Below, in pieces: positions 18,334-26,962 of a DNA stretch of 64,000 nucleotides. Location of the stretch: contig NZ_JADKRS010000003.1 of assembly GCF_015351075.1 (NCBI RefSeq), positions 335,717 through 399,716 of the forward strand, in the 5' to 3' direction. The notes below the pieces were generated by a model that saw only the letters and a list, made by a program, of their open reading frames with translations, was not told the DNA's origin and did not search any database. The translations under genes and the position numbers were made by a program. Within the stretch, counting starts at the first letter, position 1. The number at the start of each line of letters is the position of its first letter. Source of the stretch: Clavibacter sp. VKM Ac-2873 (GTDB lineage: Bacteria; Actinomycetota; Actinomycetes; Actinomycetales; Microbacteriaceae).

Positions 18334-18765
18334 CTAGCGCCGGCGATCGGCGGCGACGCCCGGTCGGCGACGCCGCGTCAGCGCCCGCCAGCGCGGCTGC
18401 TCGGTGATCACCACCGCGACGCACAGCGCCGTCACCGCCACGGCGATCCACGTGGGCCAGATCGCCCAGGCGGCGAGCGACGCCGCGGCCAGCTGCAGCA
18501 GCACGAGCAGGATCGTCACGATGCCGGGCGCCGCCACCGGGCCGTCGCCGCCGGGCCGGTCGCCCGGGGTGCTGAACACGGCGGGCAGGCCGATCAGCAG
18601 CACGACAGCGCCGACGGCGAGCGGGATCGAGTGCAGCCACAGCGCCCACGGCGTCGCGACCCACGCGACGAGCTCGGCGAGGAAGCGCAGCCCGCCGGCG
18701 AGGGGGTCGTGCCCGGGCGGGCGGGGCCGCGTCCCCGGCCGCGTGCCCGCGCGGACGCCGCTCAC
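18334..18765 (-). CDS. Small integral membrane protein (four helices)
   Basis: 143 residues: a Pro/Arg-rich cytosolic start, four hydrophobic helices between about 28 and 128, and a basic tail TRRRRPGVAADRRR. Its ATG overlaps the TetR stop (ATGA), making it the third gene of the hydrolase operon. It resembles actinobacterial YrdB-type (DUF2568) membrane proteins in size and layout, a tentative match. Confidence 0.7.
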   Translation of the reverse strand: MSGVRAGTRPGTRPRPPGHDPLAGGLRFLAELVAWVATPWALWLHSIPLAVGAVVLLIGLPAVFSTPGDRPGGDGPVAAPGIVTILLVLLQLAAASLAAWAIWPTWIAVAVTALCVAVVITEQPRWRALTRRRRPGVAADRRR

Positions 18766-19346
18766 GATGCGCGCCCGCCGTCGGCCGCCGCCCGCAGGCC
18801 GCCGTCGAGGAACGCGACGATCCAGCCGAAGCTCACGTCGATGTCGGTCGCCATCTGGAAGTCGTCGGCGACCTCCAGGGTCGCGAAGCCGTGCAGCGCG
18901 CTCCGCAGCATCCGCAGGGCGTGGATCCGGTCGGCCTCGCCCAGCCGGTAGCCGTGCAGCACGGCGGAGAGGGCGCCGAGGGCGCGCTCGCGGGCGGGGT
19001 CGAGCGGATCCCCGTCGCCCCGCGACCGCGCGCCGACCGTCGCCGCGTAGCGCCCCGGGTGAGACGTCACGTAGTCGCGCAGCGCGTGCGCGGCGCCGGT
19101 GAGGGCCTCCTGGCCCGAGCGGCCCTGCGTCGCGTCGCGCATCGCGTCGCCCGCCTCGACGGTGGCGAGCACGGCGATGCGGTGCTGCAGGTCGGCGAGC
19201 GAGGCGACGTGCTTGTAGAGCGACGGCGTCTTGACGCCCAGCCGCTCGGCGACCGCGCCCATGCTGAGGCCCGCGAGGCCGATCTCGTCCGCGAGCGCGG
19301 CGCCCGCCTCGGTGACCGTCGCGGCGTCGAGCCCGGCCCTAGGCAC
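18762..19346 (-). CDS. TetR family regulator with WHG-type C-terminal domain
   Basis: 194 residues. HTH: LSMGAVAERLGVKTPSLYKHVASLADLQHRI (about 29-59), where the SLYKHV helix is typical of the TetR class with a C-terminal WHG domain; the C-terminus contains the expected FATLEV and SFGWIVAFLDGGL segments. It overlaps the hydrolase gene by 8 bases and the membrane protein gene by 4. The 37-bp dyad in front of the operon is its likely operator, giving autoregulation. Confidence 0.9.
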   Translation of the reverse strand: MPRAGLDAATVTEAGAALADEIGLAGLSMGAVAERLGVKTPSLYKHVASLADLQHRIAVLATVEAGDAMRDATQGRSGQEALTGAAHALRDYVTSHPGRYAATVGARSRGDGDPLDPARERALGALSAVLHGYRLGEADRIHALRMLRSALHGFATLEVADDFQMATDIDVSFGWIVAFLDGGLRAAADGGRAS

Positions 19347-20193
19347 GGGTCCCCGGGGTCGTCGCGGCGAGCGTGCGGCCGAGGAACGGCAGCACGAGAG
19401 CCAGCACCTGATCCGGCGTCTCGGCGTGGGGGTAGTGCCCGGCGCCGTCGATGACCGCGAGCTCGCCGAGGCCGGCGGGGAGGTCGGCGAGGATCCGCGC
19501 GCCCTCGGCCCGCGGATCGGCCCAGTCGGGATCCGCCCCGCCCTCGATCACGAGCATCGGGCACCGCACGTCGGCGAGCCGCGCGCCCGCGTCCGCCGGG
19601 CTCGTCTTCGCCATCGCCCGCAGCACGGCCATGCGCTCCGGTCGGCCGAGGCTCGCGCGGATGCGGGCGCTCTCCGCGGCCCAGTCGGCGGGCTTCGTGG
19701 GGAAGGCGAGGTCGAGGTACCGCATCCAGCCGGCGAGGCTCCCGGAGAGGAGCACGCGGGCGAGCTGCACGGTGGCCTTCCGATGGGTCGCGGCGCGGAG
19801 CAGGCCGCCGAGGTCCGCCGACTGCGCGCGGGTGAACGGCGCGAGCTCGACGACGCCGGAGATGACGTCGGGGGCGTCGGCCGCCGCGATGGTCGCCGCG
19901 CCGCCGCTGATGGACTGCCCGACGACGACCGCCGGGCCGCCGAGGTGCCGCACCAGGGCCACGAGGTCGCCCGCGATGTCGGTGCGGCTGTAGCCGCTCC
20001 AGCCGGTGCTGGACTCCCCGCAGCCGCGGATGTCGACGTTCGCCACCCGGTAGCCGGCGGCCACGAGCCCGGGCACGAGGAAGCGGTAGGAGCGGCGGCT
20101 GTCGCCCATCCCGTGGGCGAGCACGACGAGCGGGCCGTCGCCGACCAGGTCGTAGGCGAGGGTCTCCGCGCCGATGGAAAGGGTGTCGCTCAT
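19339..20193 (-). CDS. Alpha/beta-fold hydrolase
   Basis: 284 residues, cytosolic. Oxyanion region VLAHGMGDSRRSYR (25-38), nucleophile S94 in VVGQSISGG, acid near EGGADPDW and histidine in GAGHYPHAE. The nucleophile elbow is GQSIS, with Ser where most members have Gly. Esterases, lyases and dehalogenases share this fold, so the substrate stays open. First gene of the operon with a TetR repressor and a membrane protein: a small inducible detoxification or degradation unit. Confidence 0.9.
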   Translation of the reverse strand: MSDTLSIGAETLAYDLVGDGPLVVLAHGMGDSRRSYRFLVPGLVAAGYRVANVDIRGCGESSTGWSGYSRTDIAGDLVALVRHLGGPAVVVGQSISGGAATIAAADAPDVISGVVELAPFTRAQSADLGGLLRAATHRKATVQLARVLLSGSLAGWMRYLDLAFPTKPADWAAESARIRASLGRPERMAVLRAMAKTSPADAGARLADVRCPMLVIEGGADPDWADPRAEGARILADLPAGLGELAVIDGAGHYPHAETPDQVLALVLPFLGRTLAATTPGTRA

Positions 20194-20208
20194 CGTGTCC
20201 TCCCGGGC

Positions 20209-20245
20209 AGCTAATTGTCTTAGCTAAAAGCTAACACAATTAGCT
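20209..20245. promoter_or_regulatory. 37-bp dyad, likely TetR operator
   Basis: Arms AGCTAATTGT (20209-20218) and ACAATTAGCT (20236-20245), with an inner dyad TTAGCT-AA-AGCTAA (20220-20233). Only one position pair (C/C at 20219 and 20234-20235 region) breaks the symmetry. It begins 16 bases before the hydrolase ATG, overlapping the expected promoter, and is strikingly AT-rich for this genome. The half site TTAGCTAA occurs in nested form, so two dimers could bind. Confidence 0.8.
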
Positions 20246-20270
20246 CCGAAACGGAACAGAGCTTCCGGCC

Positions 20271-21470
20271 CTACTGCTCGAGAGCCTGACCCACGGCCGC
20301 GACCGCGGCGTCGATGCGGGAACCCATCGTCTCGATCGTGAGAGCGTCGGCGCCGTGGGCGGAGGCTCGCCTCGGAAGTCGCGGCAGCGCTGACCGCAGC
20401 CGCTCGAGGTAGTCCCGTGCCGGTGACGGACGGACACCGAACAGATCGAGCGCGTCCTCGGCGGCGAACGCCTCGAGCCTCGCCTCGCGATCGCCGAGGA
20501 GCGCCAACTGGTGCAGCTCCCCGTTGCCGAGCGGCTCCGGGTTCACGTCGAACACGGGAGCGAGGTCCCAGGCCGTCCCCCGACGAAGGAAGCCGTGGTT
20601 GCGCAGATGGTCATCGAGGTTCCCGATGAGCGCACCGAAGACAGAGCGGCGCCATAGCTCCGTCGTGTCGGCGCCGGCCACGCGAGCGAAGTCGACGAGA
20701 TCGAGCCAGTCGCCTCCGTCCCCGTCGGTGGCCTCGAGAGCGGCCATCGCCGAGATGTACGGGACGCGGACGGCATCGGCGGTGCGGTCGAAGCGCCTCA
20801 GGAACAGCACCGTGCGTCGGGTGCCCTCCACCATGATCGCCTTCGTGATGTGCTGCGGGACGTCGATCCCCATCTCGCCCATCACGTCGAGCGTCGCCGC
20901 TTCCCATGCCATCACGTCCCACTCGTCGCCGGTGGGCTTGGGGAACTTCGCCAGCCACAGGTCCGCGCCGATCCTCACGTTCGCCTTGGGGCGGGCCCCA
21001 CCCAGCGAGCCGGTCGCCCGGAAGAGGCGCCGGACCGCGGCGTCGTCGATCTCCGCCTCGCCACGCTCGATCTGGTCGGCGACATGGATGATCTGGGACA
21101 GGTCTGCTTCGACGGGGACCCCGGCGCCCGGCGCCATCGCGACACCGCCCTCCCAGAAGCGGGTCGCCCCCTGTCGCCCTTCGTCGTTGACGCCGAGCAT
21201 CAGCGTGAGCTCGTCGAGGGTGCGGCCGGCGGCACGGTTCTGCACCTTCCGACCCCAGGTGTCCGGTGCCGAGTCGCTGAAGGGGTTGGTGGGAGAGAGC
21301 GACTGGGCACCGGGGAACAGACCCAGGGCAGGCACGAGCGCGAACGCGTCCCGCCGTCGCAGGTAGTCCGAGTCGTACTCGAACGATCCGGAGGTCCTCG
21401 TGCGGTAGATCCTGCCGGCGAGCACCTCATCGCGGCCGAGCACCGTCGTCACCTCGTAGACGTCAGCCAC
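20271..21470 (-). CDS. hipA: HipA family serine/threonine kinase toxin
   Basis: 399 residues from GTG 21470, which overlaps the hipB stop by 8 bases. N-terminal HipA_N-like region (DEVLAGRIYRTRTSGSFEYD), the Gly-rich loop GSLGGARPKANV with the ATP-binding lysine in LWLAKFP, and the catalytic motif NLDDHLRNHGF (284-294) followed by the metal-binding Asp in LAPVFDV. HipA toxins phosphorylate glutamyl-tRNA synthetase or other targets and induce dormancy. All key residues are present, so the kinase is probably active. Paired with an HTH antitoxin upstream. Confidence 0.9.
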   Translation of the reverse strand: MADVYEVTTVLGRDEVLAGRIYRTRTSGSFEYDSDYLRRRDAFALVPALGLFPGAQSLSPTNPFSDSAPDTWGRKVQNRAAGRTLDELTLMLGVNDEGRQGATRFWEGGVAMAPGAGVPVEADLSQIIHVADQIERGEAEIDDAAVRRLFRATGSLGGARPKANVRIGADLWLAKFPKPTGDEWDVMAWEAATLDVMGEMGIDVPQHITKAIMVEGTRRTVLFLRRFDRTADAVRVPYISAMAALEATDGDGGDWLDLVDFARVAGADTTELWRRSVFGALIGNLDDHLRNHGFLRRGTAWDLAPVFDVNPEPLGNGELHQLALLGDREARLEAFAAEDALDLFGVRPSPARDYLERLRSALPRLPRRASAHGADALTIETMGSRIDAAVAAVGQALEQ

Positions 21471-21768
21471 GCTTGCGCACCCGGACCCGTTCCGGCAGCT
21501 TCTCATCGGCCATCAGCCGGCCTCGCTCGGTCCCGAAGGGATCGGTCGCGAGAACGACGGCGTCCATGAGGCCCAGGACGCGCAGGACCCGGAGCGTGAT
21601 CTCCAGGCTGGTGCCCTGGCCGTTCTCGAGCTTGCTGATGGTCTGCTGCGTCGTCCCGGCACGCTCCGCAACCATCTTCGCCGTCAGTCCCAGCAGCTTC
21701 CGCTGGGTGGAGAGGTTGCTCCCGACGGTGCGCATCGCTCGGGAGACGGGGGGAGGCGTGGGCGGCAT
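21463..21768 (-). CDS. hipB: HipB-like XRE family antitoxin/regulator
   Basis: 101 residues. Helix-turn-helix at about 19-70: STQRKLLGLTAKMVAERAGTTQQTISKLEN, with QQTISK as the recognition helix. The tail ends RVRVRKRG. It precedes hipA and overlaps it, as in hipBA operons, where HipB binds HipA and represses the promoter. TGAGG lies just before the ATG at 21768. Confidence 0.88.
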   Translation of the reverse strand: MPPTPPPVSRAMRTVGSNLSTQRKLLGLTAKMVAERAGTTQQTISKLENGQGTSLEITLRVLRVLGLMDAVVLATDPFGTERGRLMADEKLPERVRVRKRG

Positions 21769-21780
21769 GACCTCACCTTA

Positions 21781-21820
21781 GATCAAGCATGCTGCAACTT
21801 GAACGGCCTTGCATCAAGCA
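21781..21820. promoter_or_regulatory. hipBA promoter/operator region
   Basis: Three half sites of TCAAG/CTTGA stand upstream of hipB (21783-21787, 21798-21802 inverted, 21815-21818). On the minus strand TTCAAG and TAAGGT are separated by 17 bp and could be -35 and -10. The repeated half sites suggest cooperative HipB binding over the promoter. Confidence 0.4.
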
Positions 21821-21885
21821 GATGGGAAGCTACGGCCCGGATGTCCTCGTGGGGCAGCTGGCGCGGCCACGCCCGCGCGTCGCCG

Positions 21886-23406
21886 CTAGTGCGCCGCGAC
21901 GCCCTCCGGCATCGGCTCCGCCGGGCGACGCACGAAGAACGACGCGACGATGGCGGCGAGCGAGATGAACCCGCCGATCATGAAGGCCGCCTGCACGCCG
22001 GCCGCGGTGGCCGTGACCTCCGACTGCCCGTCGGCGAGGCCCGCGACGGTCGTGGTCGTGAGCACCGTGACGAACAACGCCGTGCCCGCGGCGCCCGCGA
22101 GCTGCTGCATCGTGGAGACCGTCGCGCTGCCGTGCGAGTAGAGGCGCGGCGGCAGGGATCCGAGCGCCGAGGTGAGCAGCGGCGTGAACATGAACGCGAG
22201 CCCGGCGTTGAGCACCAGGTGCACCGCGATGACCCAGCCGATCGACGTGCCCTCGTGCAGCATCGTGGTCATGCCCCAGAGGGCGATGCTCACGACGATG
22301 GCGCCGGGGATCACGAGCGGGCGCGGCCCGACGCGGTCGAACAGGCGGCCGACGATGGGCGACAGGATCGCCATCAGCGCGCCACCCGGGAGCAGCAGCA
22401 GACCGGTCTCGAGCGTGCCGAGCTCCAGCACGTTCTGCAGGTAGAGCGGCAGGACGATGAGGCTGCCGAACAGCGCCATCATGCTGACGCTCACCATGAT
22501 GATCGCGACCACGAACGGGCGGCTGCGGAAGGTGCGCAGGTCCATGAGGGCGCGATCCTGGCGCTGCAGCGAGATCTGACGGGTGATGAACGCGGCGAGC
22601 GCGAGCACGCCGACCGTGATCGGGATCCACAGCGGCAGCGGCGCGTCGCCCTCGGCCGACTCGCCCAGGCTCGAGAGGCCGAAGATCAGGCCGCCGAACG
22701 CGAGCGTGGAGAGCACGACCGAGAGGATGTCGAACGGCAGCTTCCGCGGGGTCGTGAGGTTCGTGATCTTCCAGAGCCCGAGCGTGAGCGCGACGAGCGC
22801 GATGGGCAGCACGATCCAGAACATCCAGCGCCACGACAGCGAGCTGAGGATGAGGCCGGACACCGTCGGGCCGATCGCCGGGGCGACCGCGATGACGATG
22901 GAGATGACGCCCATCAGGCGGCCGCGGCGCGCGGCGGGCACGAGGTTGAGGACGGTCGTGAACAGCAGCGGCATCATGATCGCCGTGCCGCTGGCCTGCA
23001 CGATGCGGCCCACGAGCAGGATCCCGAAGCCGGGCGCGATCGCGGCGATGAGCGTGCCGAGCGAGAACAGCGTCATGGCGGCGCCGAACACCTGGCGCGT
23101 GGTGAAGCGCTGGAGGATGAAGCCGGTCGCGGGGATCACGACGGCCATCGTCAGCATGAAGCCCGTCGTGAGCCACTGCGCGGTGGCGGTGGTGATGTCG
23201 AGGTCGGCCATGAGGCTCGGCAGCGCGACGCTCATGATCGTCTCGTTGAGGATCACCACGAACGCGGCGACGACGAGCAGGCCGATGACGAGCGGGGCGC
23301 CGTGCGGCAGGCGCTCGTCCTCCGGGGTGGCGGCGCGGTCGGATGCGGCGCGATCCGTGGTGGGGAGTGTCTCGCGCCGGGTGTCGGCGGAAGGCGGCGT
23401 GCTCAT
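21886..23406 (-). CDS. MFS multidrug exporter, DHA2 (EmrB/QacA) family
   Basis: 506 residues, 14 predicted helices as in DHA2 proteins. Motif A-like loop GRLMGVISI near 160 and the drug:proton antiporter motif GPTVSGLIL around 170 are present. It would expel lipophilic drugs in exchange for protons at the plasma membrane. A TetR gene is divergent 144 bases away, a common drug-efflux arrangement; the regulator is likely its local repressor. Substrates cannot be read from sequence. Confidence 0.92.
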   Translation of the reverse strand: MSTPPSADTRRETLPTTDRAASDRAATPEDERLPHGAPLVIGLLVVAAFVVILNETIMSVALPSLMADLDITTATAQWLTTGFMLTMAVVIPATGFILQRFTTRQVFGAAMTLFSLGTLIAAIAPGFGILLVGRIVQASGTAIMMPLLFTTVLNLVPAARRGRLMGVISIVIAVAPAIGPTVSGLILSSLSWRWMFWIVLPIALVALTLGLWKITNLTTPRKLPFDILSVVLSTLAFGGLIFGLSSLGESAEGDAPLPLWIPITVGVLALAAFITRQISLQRQDRALMDLRTFRSRPFVVAIIMVSVSMMALFGSLIVLPLYLQNVLELGTLETGLLLLPGGALMAILSPIVGRLFDRVGPRPLVIPGAIVVSIALWGMTTMLHEGTSIGWVIAVHLVLNAGLAFMFTPLLTSALGSLPPRLYSHGSATVSTMQQLAGAAGTALFVTVLTTTTVAGLADGQSEVTATAAGVQAAFMIGGFISLAAIVASFFVRRPAEPMPEGVAAH

Positions 23407-23471
23407 GGGGTTCTCCGGTGGAGTGGATGGCGGGGCGCGCGCGACGGTGCGGGGCCGGGGACGATCCAGAT

Positions 23472-23502
23472 GTCAGACTCGGACCATGTGGCAGTCTATG
23501 AC
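23472..23502. promoter_or_regulatory. Imperfect inverted repeat between MFS and TetR genes
   Basis: AGACT (23475-23479) and AGTCT (23493-23497) with flanking GTC and GAC make a loose dyad in the divergent promoter region. A plausible but weak operator for the TetR regulator. Confidence 0.3.
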
Positions 23503-23550
23503 ACGAACGGCGGATCCGGCAGGTCGGCTCTGCGAGAGGCGGATGACGAC

Positions 23551-24201
23551 ATGAGCGCAGCGAGCGACCCGGCGGAGGCGTCTGGCCCCGGCACGACCGG
23601 CCTCCGCGAGCGGCGGCGCATGGCGACGACCACCGAGATCAGCGAGGCGGCGCTCGCGCTGTTCGAGGAGCGCGGCATGGCGGCCACGACGATCCACGAC
23701 ATCGCGCAGGCCGCGGGCGTCTCCGACCGCACGTGCTTCCGCTACTTCCCGAGCAAGGAGGAGTCGGTCCTCACGCTCCACCCCGTGTTCGACGCGCCGC
23801 TCGACGCGTGGCTCGCCGACGTCGACCGCGGATCCGCCCCGCTCCCCCAGCTCGAGGCCGTCTACGAGCGCGTGCTCGCCAGCCTGGACGGCGACCTCTC
23901 CGCCATCGCCCACCAGCAGCTCCGCGTGCGCCGGCTCATGGCCGACGAGCCGCAGCTGCGGTCGGCCGCGGTCTCCATCGACGCGACGCGCTCGTGGGAG
24001 CTGGCCGAGCGGATCACGACGGCGTTCGGCGGCCGCATCACCGCCCAGGAGGCGCGTCTCGTGACGGAGCTCGCCGGTGTCGCGGTGCGCGCGGCCTTCG
24101 ACGAGTGGGCGGATGCGCGCACGGCCGGCCTCGACGCGACCCTGGTCGCCTCCCACGCCGCCGTGCGCCGCCGGCTCCGCGACATCGCGGGCACGGTCTG
24201 A
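23551..24201 (+). CDS. TetR/AcrR family regulator
   Basis: 216 residues from ATG 23551; an upstream ATG at 23471 in the same frame would add 27 residues. HTH: AALALFEERGMAATTIHDIA then QAAGVSDRTCFRYFPSKEES (about 32-70). The C-terminal domain is like those of MftR-type TetR proteins with an arginine-rich second half. Divergent from the MFS exporter, so most likely its repressor. Confidence 0.9.
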   Translation: MSAASDPAEASGPGTTGLRERRRMATTTEISEAALALFEERGMAATTIHDIAQAAGVSDRTCFRYFPSKEESVLTLHPVFDAPLDAWLADVDRGSAPLPQLEAVYERVLASLDGDLSAIAHQQLRVRRLMADEPQLRSAAVSIDATRSWELAERITTAFGGRITAQEARLVTELAGVAVRAAFDEWADARTAGLDATLVASHAAVRRRLRDIAGTV

Positions 24202-24278
24202 GCCCCCTCCGTCGCGCGTCAAATTAACTCTAGGAGCGTTAGAGGTAGTGACGACCGGCGGGACGAACGCCTACCGTC

Positions 24279-25586
24279 TCAGCCGAACAGGTTCGCCCGG
24301 AGCCCGCCCGGCGCCAGCTCGTCGCGGAGGATGCCGCGTCGGCGGAGCACGGGCACGAGGTCGTCGAGCATGCGGTGCAGCGTGACCGGGTGCAGGTCGC
24401 CCGAGAGGAGCAGGCCGTCGTTGTCGGCGTCCTCGCCGAGCTCCTCGACGAAGTCGGCGAACGCCTCGGCCGTGCCGACGAACCCGGCTCGCTCGGCGAC
24501 CAGCCCCTTGCGCGCCTTGCGGGTGAGCAGCTCGCGCAGAGGCGCATCCTCGGTGCCGCCGTAGAGGCCCGCGATGGTGCCGTGCGATACGTGCTCGCCG
24601 AAGAGGCCGCGGTCCACCGGGCGGTCGAGGTCGAGACCCGTGAGGTCGGTCTCCAGGTCGCTCGACCAGCCGAGCGCGATCGCCCGCAGCTGCGCGTCGG
24701 TCGGGTGCCGCGACGCATCCACGACCCGGCGCGCCTCCTCCTCGCTCGCCACGATCTCGGGCTTCACGACGAAGAGGATCCGGATGTCGCCCGGCCCGCG
24801 CCCGTGCGCGGCCGCCGCGTCGAGCACCTTCCCGCGGTACGCGAGGAGCTTCGCGGGCTCGAGCGGCGCGAGGCCGAGCTGCACGTCGGACTGGGTGCCG
24901 GCGAAGGACAGGCCGCGCGGGGATCCGCCGGGCGAGACGATCACGGGGTCGCCGAACGCGGAGGGCACGGCGTTGAGCGGCCCGTCGACGGAGAAGTGGG
25001 CGCCGCGGTGCTGGAACCCGTCGAGCAGGGATCCGTCGGCGAAGCAATCGGTGGCCGGATCCTCGACGAGCGCGCCGCCGTCCCAGCTGTGCCAGAGGCG
25101 GCGGACCACCTCCATCCACTCGTCGGCGCGGTCGTACGCGCCGTCGTGCGAGAGCGGTTCGCGGCCCACGTGCCGGGCGCTCCCGACGTCGGTGACGAGG
25201 TTGATCCCGAACCGCCCCGCACTCAGGTGCTGCAGCGTCTGCGCCTGCCGGGCCGCGAGGTACGGAGGCGTGATCCCGGCGTTGATCGTCGGCACGAGGC
25301 CGATGCGCGAGGTCGCCGCGAAGAGCCACGGCGCGAGCAGCAGCGGGTCGTGCTTGGGGCCGCCGTACGCGCCGCGGACACGCAGGTCGAGCGTCTCGGG
25401 CGAGCCGAGGGAGACGGCGTCCTCCATCACGATGAGCTCGAACCCGGCCTGCTCGAGCTCGCGCGCGGACTGCTGGTAGAGGTCGGGCCGCGTCCAGTCG
25501 TGGTTCCACTCGCGGTACGGGTGGCCCCAGCCTTGCGGCCCGAAGCCGCGGGACAGGAACCAGCCGAGGTGCTGGCGGCGCGCCAC
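24279..25586 (-). CDS. Flavin-dependent monooxygenase, NtaA/SnaA/DszA family
   Basis: 435 residues. GTG 25586 lies two bases after the stop of the gene upstream. Features of the bacterial luciferase-like class C flavin oxygenases: LGWFLSRGFGPQGWG start, SRIGLVPTINAGITPPYLAA barrel strand, SAGRFGINLVTDVG, and DEWMEVVRRLW. Such enzymes use reduced FMN from a separate reductase to oxygenate organosulfur, nitrilotriacetate-type or alkyl compounds. Last gene of an operon of sulfur amino-acid enzymes, so an organosulfur substrate (sulfide, sulfone or thioether) is likely. No flavin reductase gene is adjacent. Confidence 0.88.
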   Translation of the reverse strand: MARRQHLGWFLSRGFGPQGWGHPYREWNHDWTRPDLYQQSARELEQAGFELIVMEDAVSLGSPETLDLRVRGAYGGPKHDPLLLAPWLFAATSRIGLVPTINAGITPPYLAARQAQTLQHLSAGRFGINLVTDVGSARHVGREPLSHDGAYDRADEWMEVVRRLWHSWDGGALVEDPATDCFADGSLLDGFQHRGAHFSVDGPLNAVPSAFGDPVIVSPGGSPRGLSFAGTQSDVQLGLAPLEPAKLLAYRGKVLDAAAAHGRGPGDIRILFVVKPEIVASEEEARRVVDASRHPTDAQLRAIALGWSSDLETDLTGLDLDRPVDRGLFGEHVSHGTIAGLYGGTEDAPLRELLTRKARKGLVAERAGFVGTAEAFADFVEELGEDADNDGLLLSGDLHPVTLHRMLDDLVPVLRRRGILRDELAPGGLRANLFG

Positions 25587-25588
25587 CG

Positions 25589-26962
25589 TCAGGATCCGAT
25601 CGCGCGCGCGGCATCGAGGCCGCGCTCGAGGTCCCGCAGGATGTCGGCGATGTCCTCGATGCCGATGGAGACGCGCAGGAGCCCCGGCCAGATCCCCGCG
25701 GCGTCGCGCTCCTCGGGGGTGCGGCCCGCGTGCGTGGTGGACGCCGGGTGCAGCACGAGCGAGCGCACGTCGCCGAGGTGGGTCATGCGGCTGAACAGCC
25801 GCACCGCGTCGGTGAACGCCTCGGCCGCGGGCTCGCCGCCCGCGAGCGTGAACGAGAACACGGATCCCTGGCCGTCCGGCAGGTACCTGAGCGCCAGGTC
25901 GTGCGACGGGCTCGACTCCAGCCCCGGGTAGTCGACCGACGACACCTCGGGTCGCTGCTCGAGGAAGCGCGCCACCGCGAGCGCGTTGGCGGAATGCCGC
26001 TCGACCCGCAGCGAGAGCGTCTCGATCCCCTGCCGCAGCAGGAACGCGTTGAAGGGCGCGGGCGTCGGGCCGAAGCGGGAGGCCACGACCTCGCGGGCGT
26101 ACGCCACGAACGCGCCGCGGCCGAACCGGTCGGCCCAGCTCGCGCCGCCGAAGGAGCGCTCGGGCTGGGTGAGGTGCGGGAAGAGGTCGGGCCGGGCGGC
26201 CCAGTCGAAGGTCCCGCCGTCCACCACCACGCCACCGAGCACCGCGCCGTGGCCCGCGAGGAACTTGCTCGTCGAGTGCACGACGACGTCGGCGCCGTGC
26301 TCGATCGGCCGCAGCAGGTAAGGCGTCGCGAGCGTGTCGTCGACCACGAACGGCAGGCCGTGGCGGTGCGCGACGTCGGCGATCCCGGAGAGGTCGAGCA
26401 GGTCGTTCTTGGGGTTCGGGATGGGCTCGCCGAACAGCACGCGCGTCTCCGGGGTGATCCGGCTGGCCCACTCGTCGAGGTCGCGGTGGTCGTCCACGAA
26501 GTCGACGCCGATGCCGAGCCGGCCGAGGTTCTGGCGGAAGAGCACGCGGTTGCCCTCGTAGACGCTGCTCGAGGAGAGGATCCGGTCGCCGGCCTGGAGG
26601 ATCGCCAGCAGCGCCGTGGTGGTCGCCGCCTGGCCGCTCGCCAGGAGGATCGCCTCGGTGCCGCCCTCGAGCTCGGCGAGGCGCTTCTCGACCTCGTCGG
26701 TCGTGGGGTTGCCGTTGCGCGTGTAGAGGTAGCCCTCGTCGACCCCGGCGAAGCGGTCGCGGGCCTCGGCGAAGCTGTCGAAGACGAAGCCGGCGCTGAG
26801 GTGCACGGGCGAGACGCGGGCGCCGTGGTCGCGGTCGATCGCGGATCCGGCGTGGACCTGGCGCGTGGTGAAGCCGGCGGGCACCGGGGCGTCGGAGACC
26901 GGTGCGCCGTCGACCGCGCCCTCGCGCGGGGCGGCGGCGCGGATCCCGTCGAGCGCGCTCAC
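25589..26962 (-). CDS. Cys/Met-metabolism PLP enzyme (O-acetylhomoserine sulfhydrylase-like)
   Basis: 457 residues from GTG 26962, overlapping the upstream stop by GTGA. PLP lysine K233 in HSTSKFLAGHGA, cofactor-binding SGQAATTTALL (109-119), YTRNGNPTTDEVE (80-92), and the DD of FVVDDTLATPY (206-216). Length and the ending match O-acetyl-L-homoserine aminocarboxypropyltransferases, which make homocysteine from O-acetylhomoserine and sulfide or methionine from methanethiol. Cystathionine gamma-synthase or methionine gamma-lyase activity cannot be excluded. A ~28-residue N-terminal lead is unusual; a start near residue 23 is possible. Confidence 0.9.
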   Translation of the reverse strand: MSALDGIRAAAPREGAVDGAPVSDAPVPAGFTTRQVHAGSAIDRDHGARVSPVHLSAGFVFDSFAEARDRFAGVDEGYLYTRNGNPTTDEVEKRLAELEGGTEAILLASGQAATTTALLAILQAGDRILSSSSVYEGNRVLFRQNLGRLGIGVDFVDDHRDLDEWASRITPETRVLFGEPIPNPKNDLLDLSGIADVAHRHGLPFVVDDTLATPYLLRPIEHGADVVVHSTSKFLAGHGAVLGGVVVDGGTFDWAARPDLFPHLTQPERSFGGASWADRFGRGAFVAYAREVVASRFGPTPAPFNAFLLRQGIETLSLRVERHSANALAVARFLEQRPEVSSVDYPGLESSPSHDLALRYLPDGQGSVFSFTLAGGEPAAEAFTDAVRLFSRMTHLGDVRSLVLHPASTTHAGRTPEERDAAGIWPGLLRVSIGIEDIADILRDLERGLDAARAIGS

